Made by a program: the position numbers and the translations under genes
The notes under the pieces: generated by a model
What the model was told of the DNA's origin: nothing
Seen by the model: only the letters and a program-made list of their open reading frames with translations
Databases searched by the model: none
From: an uncultured Clostridium sp.
GTDB lineage: Bacteria > Bacillota > Clostridia > Lachnospirales > Lachnospiraceae
Direction of reading: 5' to 3'
NCBI GenBank assembly: GCA_900555045.1
Contig: USJW01000003.1
Location: 18,878-82,877, forward strand
Length of the DNA stretch: 64,000 nucleotides
In this document: positions 1-8,285 of the stretch, piece by piece
How positions within the stretch are numbered: position 1 is the stretch's first letter
Layout: each line of letters opens with the position of its first letter

Positions 1-1088
1 AGAACGGCCTGGTTCTTCTCCATATCCTTGGGGCCAATCTCCACGCGCAGCGGAATTCCGCGCATCTCGCAGTCCGCGAACTTCCAGCCCGGGCTCTTCT
101 CGGAGTCGTCCACCTTCACGGAGAATCCCGCCTTTGTCAGGCGCTCCTTAAGCTCGAAGGCCTTGTCTAAAACGCCCTCCTTCTGCTGCTGAACCGGAAC
201 CACCATCACCTGAACCGGCGCAATCCTCGGCGGCAGCACCAGCCCGTTGTCGTCGCCGTGAACCATGATGATGGCGCCGATCATGCGGGTGGTCATTCCC
301 CAGGAGGTCTGGTGCACGTATTTTAACGTGTTGTCCTTGTCCGTGAACTGGATGTCAAAGGCCTTCGCAAAGCCGTCGCCGAAGTTGTGGCTGGTGCCGG
401 ACTGCAGCGCCTTGCCGTCGTGCATCAGGGACTCGATGGTGTAGGTGGCCTCCGCGCCCGCGAACTTCTCCTTGTCGGTCTTCTGTCCGCGCACAACCGG
501 GATCGCCAGAACCTCCTCGCAGAAGTCGGCGTACAGGTTTAACATCTGGATGGTGCGCTCCTCGGCCTCCTCAGCGGTGGCGTGGGCGGTGTGGCCCTCC
601 TGCCACAGGAACTCTCTGGAGCGCAGGAACGGACGGGTGGTCTTCTCCCAGCGCACCACGGAGCACCACTGGTTGTACACGCGGGGCAGATCGCGGTAGG
701 AGTGGATGTCCTTGGCGTAGAAGTCACAGAACAGCGTCTCGGAGGTGGGGCGCACGCACATGCGCTCCTGCAGCGGCTCCAGACCGCCGTGGGTCACCCA
801 GGCAACCTCCGGGGCAAAGCCCTCCACGTGGTCCTTCTCCTTCTCAAGTAAGCTCTCCGGGATGAAGATGGGCATGTACACGTTCTGCACGCCCGTCTCC
901 TTGAACCGGCGGTCAAGCTCCTTCTGGATGTTCTCCCAGATCGCGTAGCCCGCGGGCTTGATCACCATGCAGCCCTTCACGCTGGCGTAGTCGCACAGCT
1001 CCGCCTTCTTCACCACATCCGTGTACCACTGGGCGAAATCCACATCCATGGATGTGATGGCTTCCACCATTTTCTTGTCGTTTGCCAT
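1..1088 (-). CDS. proS: Prolyl-tRNA synthetase, eukaryote/archaeal-type (3' end cut by window edge)
   Basis: This class II synthetase charges tRNA-Pro with proline in the cytoplasm. The first 362 codons are in the window and the C-terminal part lies beyond the left edge. The start is the ATG at 1088, preceded by the AGAAGGAGAACAAA ribosome site. The N-terminus [12 protein letters not shown] leads directly into the catalytic domain, with the class II motif region [16 protein letters not shown] and then [19 protein letters not shown]. The [14 protein letters not shown] segment and [17 protein letters not shown] follow. No editing (INS) domain lies between motifs 2 and 3, which fits the shorter ProS type 3 (about 480 residues) rather than the long bacterial type. 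An upstream T-box leader shows that the gene is controlled by uncharged tRNA. Identity is clear from sequence. Confidence 0.96.
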   Translation of the reverse strand, partial: MANDKKMVEAITSMDVDFAQWYTDVVKKAELCDYASVKGCMVIKPAGYAIWENIQKELDRRFKETGVQNVYMPIFIPESLLEKEKDHVEGFAPEVAWVTHGGLEPLQERMCVRPTSETLFCDFYAKDIHSYRDLPRVYNQWCSVVRWEKTTRPFLRSREFLWQEGHTAHATAEEAEERTIQMLNLYADFCEEVLAIPVVRGQKTDKEKFAGAEATYTIESLMHDGKALQSGTSHNFGDGFAKAFDIQFTDKDNTLKYVHQTSWGMTTRMIGAIIMVHGDDNGLVLPPRIAPVQVMVVPVQQQKEGVLDKAFELKERLTKAGFSVKVDDSEKSPGWKFADCEMRGIPLRVEIGPKDMEKNQAV

Positions 1089-1202
1089 GATTTTGTTCTC
1101 CTTCTATGCTTAATAATTACAATTTCCTGAACCGCCGCGCGGGAGCGCCGCCCACAACCGGCAACCGCCGGATGGCCGCGCCACGGCCCGGCTCAAACCA
1201 TC

Positions 1203-1455
1203 AAAAAAAGCCATCCGCCCCGCGTGTCGGTTCAACAACACAAGGGACCGAATGACTCGGCGGTACCACCCAAGTTAGCGTTCCTCGCGGAACACTCTCT
1301 CATTCTCCGTTAACGCCGGATCTACGTTGCATTCATCATACAAAGCTCCGGGGCCGGTTCAACTTCCGCTAAACGTGGAACCTCTCACCACCGGTCCCTC
1401 TCTGTAACGCGCGTCCGCTTACTATTCCCGTTCACAGCCAATTGCTATTTTCACA
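1203..1455 (-). promoter_or_regulatory. T-box riboswitch leader of proS (Pro specifier CCG likely)
   Basis: The minus-strand leader carries the conserved T-box sequence TGGGTGGTACCGC at about 1259-1272, which base-pairs with the acceptor end of uncharged tRNA. Upstream lie a Stem I-like region with AGTA near 1420 and the segment GTTGAACCGGCCCCGGAG. By alignment with known T-box leaders, the triplet after GAA is CCG at 1355-1357, a proline codon matching the downstream gene. After the T-box, an imperfect stem (GTCCCTTGTGT paired with ACACGCGGGGC) is followed by seven T's, forming the terminator at 1203-1249. Gene type and specifier agree. The exact Stem I fold was not modelled. Confidence 0.9.
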
Positions 1456-1466
1456 TTCGTGACTCG

Positions 1467-1495
1467 ATTTTACGCCACTTTCGGGCTTTTGTCAA
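1467..1495 (-). promoter_or_regulatory. Sigma-A promoter of the proS T-box transcript
   Basis: TTGACA (1490-1495) and TAAAAT (1467-1472) are separated by exactly 17 bases on the minus strand, close to consensus. The -35 box overlaps the TGA stop codon of the upstream hipA-like gene, so the two genes are packed end to end. Transcription would begin near 1460 and run into the T-box leader. Confidence 0.85.
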
Positions 1496-2565
1496 TGGCT
1501 AAGTTCCAAATCCTTGGCCCGCCAAAGCACCCCGTTCCACTGTTCCTCCGAAAGCTCCCCGGGCTTTTTTGCGTGCAGCAGCGGATGGAGATGGAGGTCG
1601 ACCTGCTCCCTCGCCTTTAAAGCCGCCTCCCGCAGCGTCTCCTTCCCCTCCGACGTCTGCGACGGTATATCCTGTTCATTGGAAAACGCGTGGTCATGAT
1701 CCATCAGGGGGTACAGGTGCAGCAGCGCTCCGGTCCCGTTGTCCATAAAGAATCCAAAATTGGCCCCGTGCCTGTCCTCGTTCCCGAGGATATAATCAGC
1801 CACCTGCATCTCACAGTAGGCCTTCCTATCGTTCGCCTTTACATACTCAAATTCGTCCAGATCATGGTAGGCACAGTAAACCTGGAAATCTTCCCACGGC
1901 AAAATAGCGGTTTCTTCCGATGTGATAATTTTACAGCGGACGATCTCCTCATTTTGATCCCTGATTTTATCAATATGCCTCTGATCCGCCAACTCATGCA
2001 GCCTGTCCGCATCTGCCTTTGTGTATCGGACGTGGGGGATCCCAAGAATATCCAGGATATAGCTCGCCGCCAGTTCTTTTTTCCCAATTTTATACAAATA
2101 TAGTCCATCTTTCTCGCGTATCCACGCCTTTGCAGCCATCCCCTGGGCCGTAAGCTCCGGCGTATGGATTTTCTGCGCCAGCGGGAACGACGGATTGACT
2201 CCCAGGAGCGCCGAGGCGGAGACCGTCTTCTCAAGCGGGTTTGCAAACAGATTGATGTCCTCCCAGCCGATCTCCTCCCCCTCCTCCTTCATCCAATAGC
2301 AGTCTGTGAGGGAGGCAAAATGAAACATTTTTGCAATCAGATACGGGTTGCTCTGTCTGATTCCGAATCCTGCCAGAAGCTTCTTCGCGTTTGTCTTCCC
2401 GATACTCATCGTTCGGTTCTCCGTCCACCCGTGCATCACATCGTCGAACGACACCGCCTCATAGCGCAGCGAGACCGGCAGGCGGTCATAATCCAGCACA
2501 CGGCAGGTATAGTTTTCTATTTCAAGCACCGGCTTGTCCTTCAACATAATATACGTCTTGTCCAC
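1492..2565 (-). CDS. HipA-like kinase-fold protein, no adjacent HipB
   Basis: The 357-residue product resembles the C-terminal kinase fold of HipA. The clearest signature is YILGNEDRHGANFGFF, matching the HipA catalytic loop (N-x-D-R-H-x-x-N), followed by PLMDHDHAF, which fits the metal-binding Asp region. The N-terminal third is less recognisable. The start is a GTG at 2565 with the strong site GGGAGGGACTAA just upstream, and an AT-rich TATAAT-like box lies near 2596-2606. No HipB-type helix-turn-helix partner is next to it, so this is not a normal hipBA pair. HipA proteins phosphorylate proteins such as glutamyl-tRNA synthetase. The substrate here is unknown, and the protein may be a regulatory kinase rather than a toxin. 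Confidence 0.72.
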   Translation of the reverse strand: MDKTYIMLKDKPVLEIENYTCRVLDYDRLPVSLRYEAVSFDDVMHGWTENRTMSIGKTNAKKLLAGFGIRQSNPYLIAKMFHFASLTDCYWMKEEGEEIGWEDINLFANPLEKTVSASALLGVNPSFPLAQKIHTPELTAQGMAAKAWIREKDGLYLYKIGKKELAASYILDILGIPHVRYTKADADRLHELADQRHIDKIRDQNEEIVRCKIITSEETAILPWEDFQVYCAYHDLDEFEYVKANDRKAYCEMQVADYILGNEDRHGANFGFFMDNGTGALLHLYPLMDHDHAFSNEQDIPSQTSEGKETLREAALKAREQVDLHLHPLLHAKKPGELSEEQWNGVLWRAKDLELSH

Positions 2566-2683
2566 TTAGTCCCTCCCAAATGAGTTCTTAATACATTATA
2601 TTATAAATGCGAAGCGAATACTACTTTTTTAATTGTATTACCGCAAAATCTCCCCAGCGCATGCAGATGGCCGCCAAAGCGCG

Positions 2684-2727
2684 AAAAAAAACGCCCGGGC
2701 CTGGGATATCACTCCCCGGCCCGGACG
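2684..2727 (-). terminator. Rho-independent terminator closing the PTS operon
   Basis: On the minus strand a GC-rich stem (CGTCCGGGCC paired with GGCCCGGGCG) is followed by eight T's. It lies 10 bases after the stop of the C-S lyase gene, so the operon ends here. Confidence 0.92.
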
Positions 2728-2737
2728 GCCCAACGCA

Positions 2738-3910
2738 TCACAGCGTGTCAATCGCCCGCTTCATCCGCTCCATGCCCTCCCGCAGCTTCTCTCTGGGACA
2801 TCCCAGGTTCATCCGCAGGTAATTCTCTTCCCCGTAGGTCCTTCCGGGCATGATTCCCACCTTGCCCACGTGGATCAGCGCGTCCTGGATCCGGTCGCTG
2901 TCCGCGCCAACCCCGGTCATGTCGATCCAGGCCAGGTAGGTGGACTCCGGCATCTCAAACCGCACGCCCTTTCCCGCCAGCTCTGTCTTCACGAACGCCT
3001 CCAGCTCCCGCATGTTCCCGCGGATGTAATCGCACAGCTGGTCCACGTAGTCCAGGCACTCCCCGTAGCTCGTCATCAGGGCATGCATGCCCATGAGGCT
3101 GACGGAATTTAAGAAATCACGGTTGCGCATCCGGGACACGAACGCCTCGCGTATCTCTTTATCCGGAATCACGCAGTAGGAGCCGATCAGCCCCGGCGTG
3201 TTGAAGGTCTTGCTGGAGGAGCTGACCAGGTACACCTTGTCGTACCGGTCCGCGTACTTAAGGATGGACTGGTGCGGCCGGTCCGTGAGGATCACGTCCG
3301 AGTGGATCTCGTCGGAGATCACAGGCACCTCATACCGCCTGCACAGCTCCACCATCCGGTCCATCTCCTGCTCCGTCCAGACCCGCCCCGTGGGGTTGTG
3401 GGGGCTGCACAGGAGGAATACGTCACAATGCTTCACCAGCTCCTCAAACCGCTCAAAATCGATCTCATACCGGCCGTCCCTCACCTCCAGGTGAAGGGGC
3501 ACCAGCTCCCGCTTGTTGTCCCCGATCACGTGGTAAAACGCGTCGTACATGGGCTCAAACACCAGCACCCGGTCCCCGTCCCGGCCAAGGAGCCGAAACA
3601 GCACCGCCACCGAGTACATCACAGACGGGCTGTAGATTACCCAGTCCCGCTCGACTGCAGCGCCGTGGCGGGCCGCAAAATACTCCGCCACCGCGCCCTT
3701 AAAGGCGTCATGGTTCCAGCGGCTGTAGCCGTAGATCCCGTGCTCCACCACCTCCGAGAGCTTCCGCCGCACCGGCTCCGGCGCCATAAAATCCGTGTCC
3801 GAGATGGAGAACGGCAGCAGATCCCGCTCCCCGAACCGGTCCTGGATATAATCCCACTGGGTGCAGAAGGTTCCATGCCGGTCAATCACTTCGTCAAAAT
3901 TATAATTCAT
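2738..3910 (-). CDS. PatB/MalY-type pyridoxal-phosphate C-S lyase (cystathionine beta-lyase family)
   Basis: A fold-type I PLP enzyme of 390 residues, the usual family length. The cofactor lysine is K234 in SSSSKTFNTPG, with CSPHNPTG at 168-175 and SDEIHSD around D200, both standard for the MalY/PatB branch of the aminotransferase superfamily. Members cleave cystathionine and other cysteine S-conjugates to a thiol, pyruvate and ammonia. E. coli MalY also represses the maltose regulon. The ATG at 3910 is chosen over the upstream in-frame TTG at 3925 because GGCGGAGAGCG precedes it. It overlaps the end of the M42 peptidase gene, so translation is probably coupled. As last gene of a PTS/peptidase operon it may act on a thio-conjugated amino acid released by the peptidases. 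That is inference. Confidence 0.88.
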   Translation of the reverse strand: MNYNFDEVIDRHGTFCTQWDYIQDRFGERDLLPFSISDTDFMAPEPVRRKLSEVVEHGIYGYSRWNHDAFKGAVAEYFAARHGAAVERDWVIYSPSVMYSVAVLFRLLGRDGDRVLVFEPMYDAFYHVIGDNKRELVPLHLEVRDGRYEIDFERFEELVKHCDVFLLCSPHNPTGRVWTEQEMDRMVELCRRYEVPVISDEIHSDVILTDRPHQSILKYADRYDKVYLVSSSSKTFNTPGLIGSYCVIPDKEIREAFVSRMRNRDFLNSVSLMGMHALMTSYGECLDYVDQLCDYIRGNMRELEAFVKTELAGKGVRFEMPESTYLAWIDMTGVGADSDRIQDALIHVGKVGIMPGRTYGEENYLRMNLGCPREKLREGMERMKRAIDTL

Positions 3911-4955
3911 CGCTCTCCGCCTCAAATCTCATCCGGCCATAGGCCTTCGCGTCTAACTTCGTCAACATGCGCACCAGCAAATCCACCGTCTGCTCCATAT
4001 CCCGGTAACAGCCGATGGAGTACGGGGAGTGTCCGTACCGCGTGGGCACGCCCAGCACCAGCGTGGGGTGTCCCTCGCCGTCCTGGTGGAGCACGCCGCC
4101 GTCCGTACCACCGTTTAAGAACATGTCGTCCTGAACCGGGATTTCAAGCTCGTCCGCGCACTGGCGCGCAAACGCCACCAGCTGCCGGTTGGAAACCACC
4201 GTCTTGTCGTAGTGGACGATCATAGGGCCCTTCCCCAGCTGCCGGTTGTTGGTGTGATCCCGCACAAACTCACTGCCGTTACACGCCACGTCCAACACCA
4301 GGCACACATCGGGCTTCACCACCCGTGCCGCCGTCTTCGCGCCCCTGGTGCCCACCTCCTCGGAGCTGGTGAACGCGTAGCTGATCCGGTTTTGGTGGGA
4401 AATTCCCGCCAGGCGCTTCATCACCTGGCCCAGTACGTAGCACCCCGCCCGGTCGTCCAGCGCCCTGGCGGCAAACCGCCCGTTCTCATACTCCCGAAAA
4501 CCGGAGGAGAAGGTGACCATGTCTCCGGGGCGGATTCCCATGGCCGCGATATCCGCCGCGCTGTCCTGCCCCAGGTCCACGTAGAGGCCCACAGCCTCCC
4601 GCTTCCCGTTGTCGTACTCCGCGTTCAGAATTCCCGTGTACGCCCTGCCGTCGGCGGTTGTGACCGTGACCTCCTGCATAAACCGTGAGAAGGTCCGCAC
4701 GCTGCCCACCGGCAGCACCATAAGCATCCCCTGGCCGGAGACTGAGCGCACCAGAAATCCCACCTCGTCCATGTGGGCGGCCAGCATAACCGACGGCCCG
4801 TCCCCGTCCTGGGTGAAAATCATGCTTCCCAGCCCGTCAAAGACCGGCTTTCCCGCGTAGAGAGCGCAGTGCCTTCTCAGCACGTCCCGCACCTGCCTCT
4901 CGCTCGAGGCCACCGCCGGGGCTTCGCACAGTTCCTTCAGAAACTCTCTTTCCAT
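3900..4955 (-). CDS. M42 family metallo-aminopeptidase (FrvX/YpdE/PepA-like)
   Basis: A 351-residue cytoplasmic, co-catalytic metal aminopeptidase. Metal ligands are visible: H61 and D63 in LAAHMDEVGF, D167 in ALDDRAG, the catalytic and ligand glutamates E199-E200 in TSSEEVGTRGAK, D222 in VLDVACN, and H309 in TRYGHSPYS. M42 enzymes form large tetrahedral oligomers and trim N-terminal residues from short peptides. The ATG at 4955 is preferred to the one at 4976 because AAGGAG lies at 4962-4967 with good spacing. That site overlaps the stop of the upstream Xaa-Pro peptidase gene. In E. coli, the frv and fry operons also pair fructose-like PTS genes with an M42 peptidase. Confidence 0.92.
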   Translation of the reverse strand: MEREFLKELCEAPAVASSERQVRDVLRRHCALYAGKPVFDGLGSMIFTQDGDGPSVMLAAHMDEVGFLVRSVSGQGMLMVLPVGSVRTFSRFMQEVTVTTADGRAYTGILNAEYDNGKREAVGLYVDLGQDSAADIAAMGIRPGDMVTFSSGFREYENGRFAARALDDRAGCYVLGQVMKRLAGISHQNRISYAFTSSEEVGTRGAKTAARVVKPDVCLVLDVACNGSEFVRDHTNNRQLGKGPMIVHYDKTVVSNRQLVAFARQCADELEIPVQDDMFLNGGTDGGVLHQDGEGHPTLVLGVPTRYGHSPYSIGCYRDMEQTVDLLVRMLTKLDAKAYGRMRFEAESDEL

Positions 4956-4965
4956 ATCAGACTCC

Positions 4966-6051
4966 TTATCCCACAATGGTGAGCTCCCGCGGCGAGGATG
5001 TGAGCACCTGGCAGCCCTCCGGGGTGACCAGCACGTCGTCCTCGATGCGGACTCCGCCCAGGCCCTCCAGGTAGATTCCCGGCTCCACGGTCATGACCAT
5101 CCCCGGCACCAGCACGTGTCCGTCTCCGGGCGCGAAATTCGGCGTCTCGTGGCAGGCTATGCCCAGTCCATGCCCCAGATTATGGGAAAACGCTGGCCCG
5201 TAGCCCGCCTGTTCGATCACATCCCTGGCCACCCGGTCGATGTCGCCGCACGTTTTTCCGGGGCGGATGGCCCGGATGGCGGCCGCCTGGGCCTCCTTCA
5301 CGGTCTCGTAGACCTGCCGCAGCTGCGCGCCGGCCCGCTCCACCGCCACGGTGCGCGTGATGTCGGAGCAGTACTCCCCCACCCGCACGCCGAAGTCCAT
5401 GGTGACGAAATCCCCCGGCTCGATGACCTTGTCCGAGGCCTTGGCGTGGGGCATGGAGCCGTTCACGCCGCTGGCCACGATGATGTCGAAGGACTCCTTC
5501 TGAGCCCCCAGCTCCTTCATATAATAGAGCAACCGGTTCTCCACCTGCTTCTCGGTCATGCCCGCCCTTATCTGGCCCAGGATGTAGGAATACCCCTGGT
5601 CCGCGATCTTACAGGCCTCCCGGATACAGGCGATCTCCTCCTCGTCCTTCACCATGCGCATGGGATCCGGCGACACCGGAACCAGTTCCGGCTCCAGTCC
5701 CGCCGCTAACTTTTTGTACTGGGAGAAGGAGACCGCATCCGCTTCAAAACCCAGCCTTTTGACAGCGTCCGCAGCGGCAATCCGGTTGATGTGCGTGAAA
5801 AATCCACAGCGCTCGTCCGCCAGCAGCGCGGCGGCGTTCATGTTTGCCGGCGCCGCCGCCATCCGTGCCTTCTGCTGGGTGTAATACCGCCCGTCCACGA
5901 TGGCGTAGCAGCCCTTCGCCGTGATCAGCACGTAGCCGCTGCCGCTGTAAAGCCCGGCCGTGTAGAATTTGTTCTCTCTTGACACAAGCAGCAGGCCGTC
6001 CAGGCCGCTCTCTTCCATAAATTTTCTTCCGTTTTCCAGATGAAATGCCAT
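4966..6051 (-). CDS. Xaa-Pro aminopeptidase-like M24 metallopeptidase
   Basis: A 361-residue creatinase-fold peptidase with the usual N-terminal domain (1-130) and pita-bread catalytic domain. The five metal ligands are all present: D219 and D230 (TMDFGVRVGEYCSDITRT), H294 (HNLGHGLGIAC), E323 (VEPGIYLEG) and E337 (GVRIEDDV). H201 in MPHAKAS matches the substrate-binding histidine. It should release N-terminal residues before proline. The ATG at 6051 is chosen over the in-frame TTG at 6060 because a GGGAG site is better spaced for it. It lies 32 bases after the PTS IIC gene. E. coli YpdF, next to fry PTS genes, is the closest known parallel. Confidence 0.93.
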   Translation of the reverse strand: MAFHLENGRKFMEESGLDGLLLVSRENKFYTAGLYSGSGYVLITAKGCYAIVDGRYYTQQKARMAAAPANMNAAALLADERCGFFTHINRIAAADAVKRLGFEADAVSFSQYKKLAAGLEPELVPVSPDPMRMVKDEEEIACIREACKIADQGYSYILGQIRAGMTEKQVENRLLYYMKELGAQKESFDIIVASGVNGSMPHAKASDKVIEPGDFVTMDFGVRVGEYCSDITRTVAVERAGAQLRQVYETVKEAQAAAIRAIRPGKTCGDIDRVARDVIEQAGYGPAFSHNLGHGLGIACHETPNFAPGDGHVLVPGMVMTVEPGIYLEGLGGVRIEDDVLVTPEGCQVLTSSPRELTIVG

Positions 6052-6083
6052 CGCTTCCAACTCCCGTCCTCTTAAATCATTGA

Positions 6084-7358
6084 TCAGTCGTTTGAATCCA
6101 CAGTCAGCTTGCCCTTGGTCATCATGCTGTTGCGGATAAAGATTACCAGCGCGGCGGTCACCACAGCGCCCACAACGATGCCTGCGATGTACGCGGGGAT
6201 GTTCTCACACAGAGGCCATGCCCACACCGCGGACTCCGGGAACCACTGCACCGCGCCGAAGATGGTGGCGGCCAGGGAACCGCAGATTGCGCCGATCATG
6301 TAGCAGGGGATGATCACCTTGGGCATCTCCAGTGCAAAGGGGATCGCGCCCTCGGAAATTCCCATCAGAGCCAGGAACATTGCGGTCTTGCCCTGGGGAT
6401 AGAACTGCTTGTCGAACACGTGGCGCTTCACCACCAGGCGGTCTACCAGGGTCGCAAGGCCCAGACCGAAGGAGGGAACCACGATGGCTACCACGCGGGC
6501 CGTGATGGGCAGAACCTTGTCAGTGGTAAAGCCCAGGGCCACGAAGCCGGCCGCCTTGTTGATGGGGCCGCCCAGGTCGATGGCCGTAGCCGCGGACAGA
6601 GCGATGGTGTAGCCGTAGGAACCGGCCTTTCCGGCTGCGGACAGTCCGGATTTGATCAGGCTGTTAAGCATTCCGCCCAGAGGCGTCACAACCAGGTGCA
6701 TGCCCAGCATGACGAACACAGCCGCCAGCATGGGGATCAGGAAGGTGGATTTGAAGGCCAGCATGTTGTGGCTGACTTTAATTTTCTGGTTCAGGTACTT
6801 TACAAAATAGCCTGCTGCGATGGCGATGATTAACGCGCCCAGGAAGGTAGAGGCAACCGGTGCGGTGCTCGTCCAGGTTCCGTCCACGATGCTCAAAACC
6901 GCCGTGGGCTTGGTGGCCATCAGTCCGCCGATAAATCCGGCCGGGAACGCCAGCTTTCCGCCGATGGAGTTGGCCATGAACGCCGCGAACATGGGGATTG
7001 CAAAGCCGAACAGCGTGCCGCCGAAATCTGCGCACAGGTTGGCGAATTTTAACAGTGAAAGGTTAAAGCCCTCGTAGGCGCCGCTGTTCATGGCATCCAC
7101 GATGCCCATGGACGGGTCCACGCCCAGAATCACGTAGGGGATCAGCTGTGAAAACGCCAGGATCAGTCCGCCCATGATGAGGAATGGGATCATGTTGCTG
7201 ATACCGGTCATGACGTGGCGGGACAGCGTGTCCCAGATTCCCTTTTTCTCCTGCACCTCAGGTGCCTTTTTAGCCGGGCTGGGCGCTGCCGCTGTGCCCG
7301 CGCTCTTGTTCTTGTTCTCGGCCTGTCCCGTCAGTGCACTTCTCTTTGTAATAGCCAT
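6084..7358 (-). CDS. PTS fructose-like permease, IIC component
   Basis: A 424-residue integral membrane protein. A polar, lysine- and alanine-rich N-terminal tail (1-40) precedes GIWDTLSRHVMTGISNMIPF, the typical entry of fructose-family IIC domains. Multiple hydrophobic segments follow, with IDLGGPINKAA and GISEGAIPFA motifs characteristic of the family. It translocates the sugar while IIB phosphorylates it. IIB is encoded just upstream as a separate protein, so this is a split IIA/IIB/IIC system. The Ala/Pro/Lys tail looks like a remnant of the linker that joins IIB to IIC in fused versions. The substrate cannot be read from sequence. Confidence 0.94.
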   Translation of the reverse strand: MAITKRSALTGQAENKNKSAGTAAAPSPAKKAPEVQEKKGIWDTLSRHVMTGISNMIPFLIMGGLILAFSQLIPYVILGVDPSMGIVDAMNSGAYEGFNLSLLKFANLCADFGGTLFGFAIPMFAAFMANSIGGKLAFPAGFIGGLMATKPTAVLSIVDGTWTSTAPVASTFLGALIIAIAAGYFVKYLNQKIKVSHNMLAFKSTFLIPMLAAVFVMLGMHLVVTPLGGMLNSLIKSGLSAAGKAGSYGYTIALSAATAIDLGGPINKAAGFVALGFTTDKVLPITARVVAIVVPSFGLGLATLVDRLVVKRHVFDKQFYPQGKTAMFLALMGISEGAIPFALEMPKVIIPCYMIGAICGSLAATIFGAVQWFPESAVWAWPLCENIPAYIAGIVVGAVVTAALVIFIRNSMMTKGKLTVDSND

Positions 7359-7392
7359 TTCTTAGTCCCCCTTATCTTTTTGTTCTATATCA

Positions 7393-7710
7393 TTAGCCTT
7401 CCATACTCTCGATTTCCTGGATGATGCCCTTGGCGTTCTTGATCGCGTCCTGAAGGCCGATCTCGTAGATGTCGTAGGCGTCAAAGCGCTCGTTGTTCTG
7501 AGGCGCAATGGCCACCGCGTGGATGATGATGTCCGCCTCCGCAATCTCGGCGGGAGTCAGCTCGTTCTGGATTCCGTCCGCGCCCTGGGTCTCAACCTTT
7601 ACGTCGTACCCCAGCTCCTTGGCCGCATCCTCCAGCGCCTGAGCCGCCATAAAGGTGTGGGCCAGCCCCATGGTGCATGCACATAATGCCACTAATTTCT
7701 TCTTTGCCAT
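7393..7710 (-). CDS. PTS fructose-like IIB component
   Basis: A 105-residue soluble phosphocarrier. The phosphocysteine lies in CACTMGLAHTFMA, where C12 aligns with the catalytic Cys of the family motif CPTGIAHT (here the following P-T is replaced by T-M). It takes a phosphate from IIA and gives it to the sugar bound by IIC. The ATG at 7710 follows GAGGAAAAAACA. The longer reading frame to 7776 has no ribosome site. IIC starts 34 bases downstream. Confidence 0.93.
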   Translation of the reverse strand: MAKKKLVALCACTMGLAHTFMAAQALEDAAKELGYDVKVETQGADGIQNELTPAEIAEADIIIHAVAIAPQNNERFDAYDIYEIGLQDAIKNAKGIIQEIESMEG

Positions 7711-7823
7711 TGTTTTTTCCTCTTTTCTTTGATTATTTTGGTCATATCCTTCAGCCGGGCAGCCCCGGCAGAACAAACAATATAAACTTGTGATACATCT
7801 TCCGCAGAGCGATCCGCCTGCCG

Positions 7824-8285
7824 TCAGCCTGCGGACACCGCCTGGTGGATCAGCCCGTAAATCTCCTCCGGGGAGTCGGACTCCGTCAGCTGCCTGCGGA
7901 AATCCTGCTTGATCAGCATCCGGGAGAGGGACGCCAGGATCTGGATGTGCTCATTTCCATAGTTTTCCTTCGGCACGATCAGCGCGATCATGGTGTTTAC
8001 CGGCTTCCCGTCAAAGGACTCCCACTCCAGCTCCCGCTTGGACTTCATCACCACGATGCCGGTCTGAATCACGGAGTCACAGCGGGTGTGGGGAATCGCG
8101 AAGCCGTCCTGCATCCCCGTGGGACCCTGAGCTTCCCGCTCCAGAAAGCCCTGGTAGGTTCCCTCCACGTCCCGGCACAGCCCCAGCTCCACCGCCTTCT
8201 CTGCGATGGCGTGAAGCGCCTCCTCCTTGGTGTTAAGCTCCATATCGGTAAAAATATAATTCTGCTTGATTACTTCCTTCGTCAT
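7824..8285 (-). CDS. PTS fructose/mannitol-family IIA component
   Basis: A 153-residue phosphocarrier. The active-site histidine is H66 in GFAIPHTRCD, within the conserved TGMQDGFAIPHT segment of PTS EIIA type-2 domains. It receives phosphate from HPr. The ATG at 8285 overlaps the stop of the regulator gene in the arrangement TGATG, and AGGAGAG (8294-8300) gives the ribosome site, so a GTG start at 8303 is less likely. The overlap implies translational coupling with the regulator. A 113-base gap without an evident terminator separates it from IIB. Confidence 0.94.
   Translation of the reverse strand: MTKEVIKQNYIFTDMELNTKEEALHAIAEKAVELGLCRDVEGTYQGFLEREAQGPTGMQDGFAIPHTRCDSVIQTGIVVMKSKRELEWESFDGKPVNTMIALIVPKENYGNEHIQILASLSRMLIKQDFRRQLTESDSPEEIYGLIHQAVSAG

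Noticed and set aside
1492..2565. A hipBA toxin-antitoxin pair.
   Set aside because: Only the HipA-like gene is present; no helix-turn-helix partner gene is adjacent on either side.
3272..4225. A 317-residue plus-strand open frame across the C-S lyase and M42 genes.
   Set aside because: It runs antisense to genes with clear catalytic motifs and its product has no known motif, so it is a shadow of GC-rich codon use.
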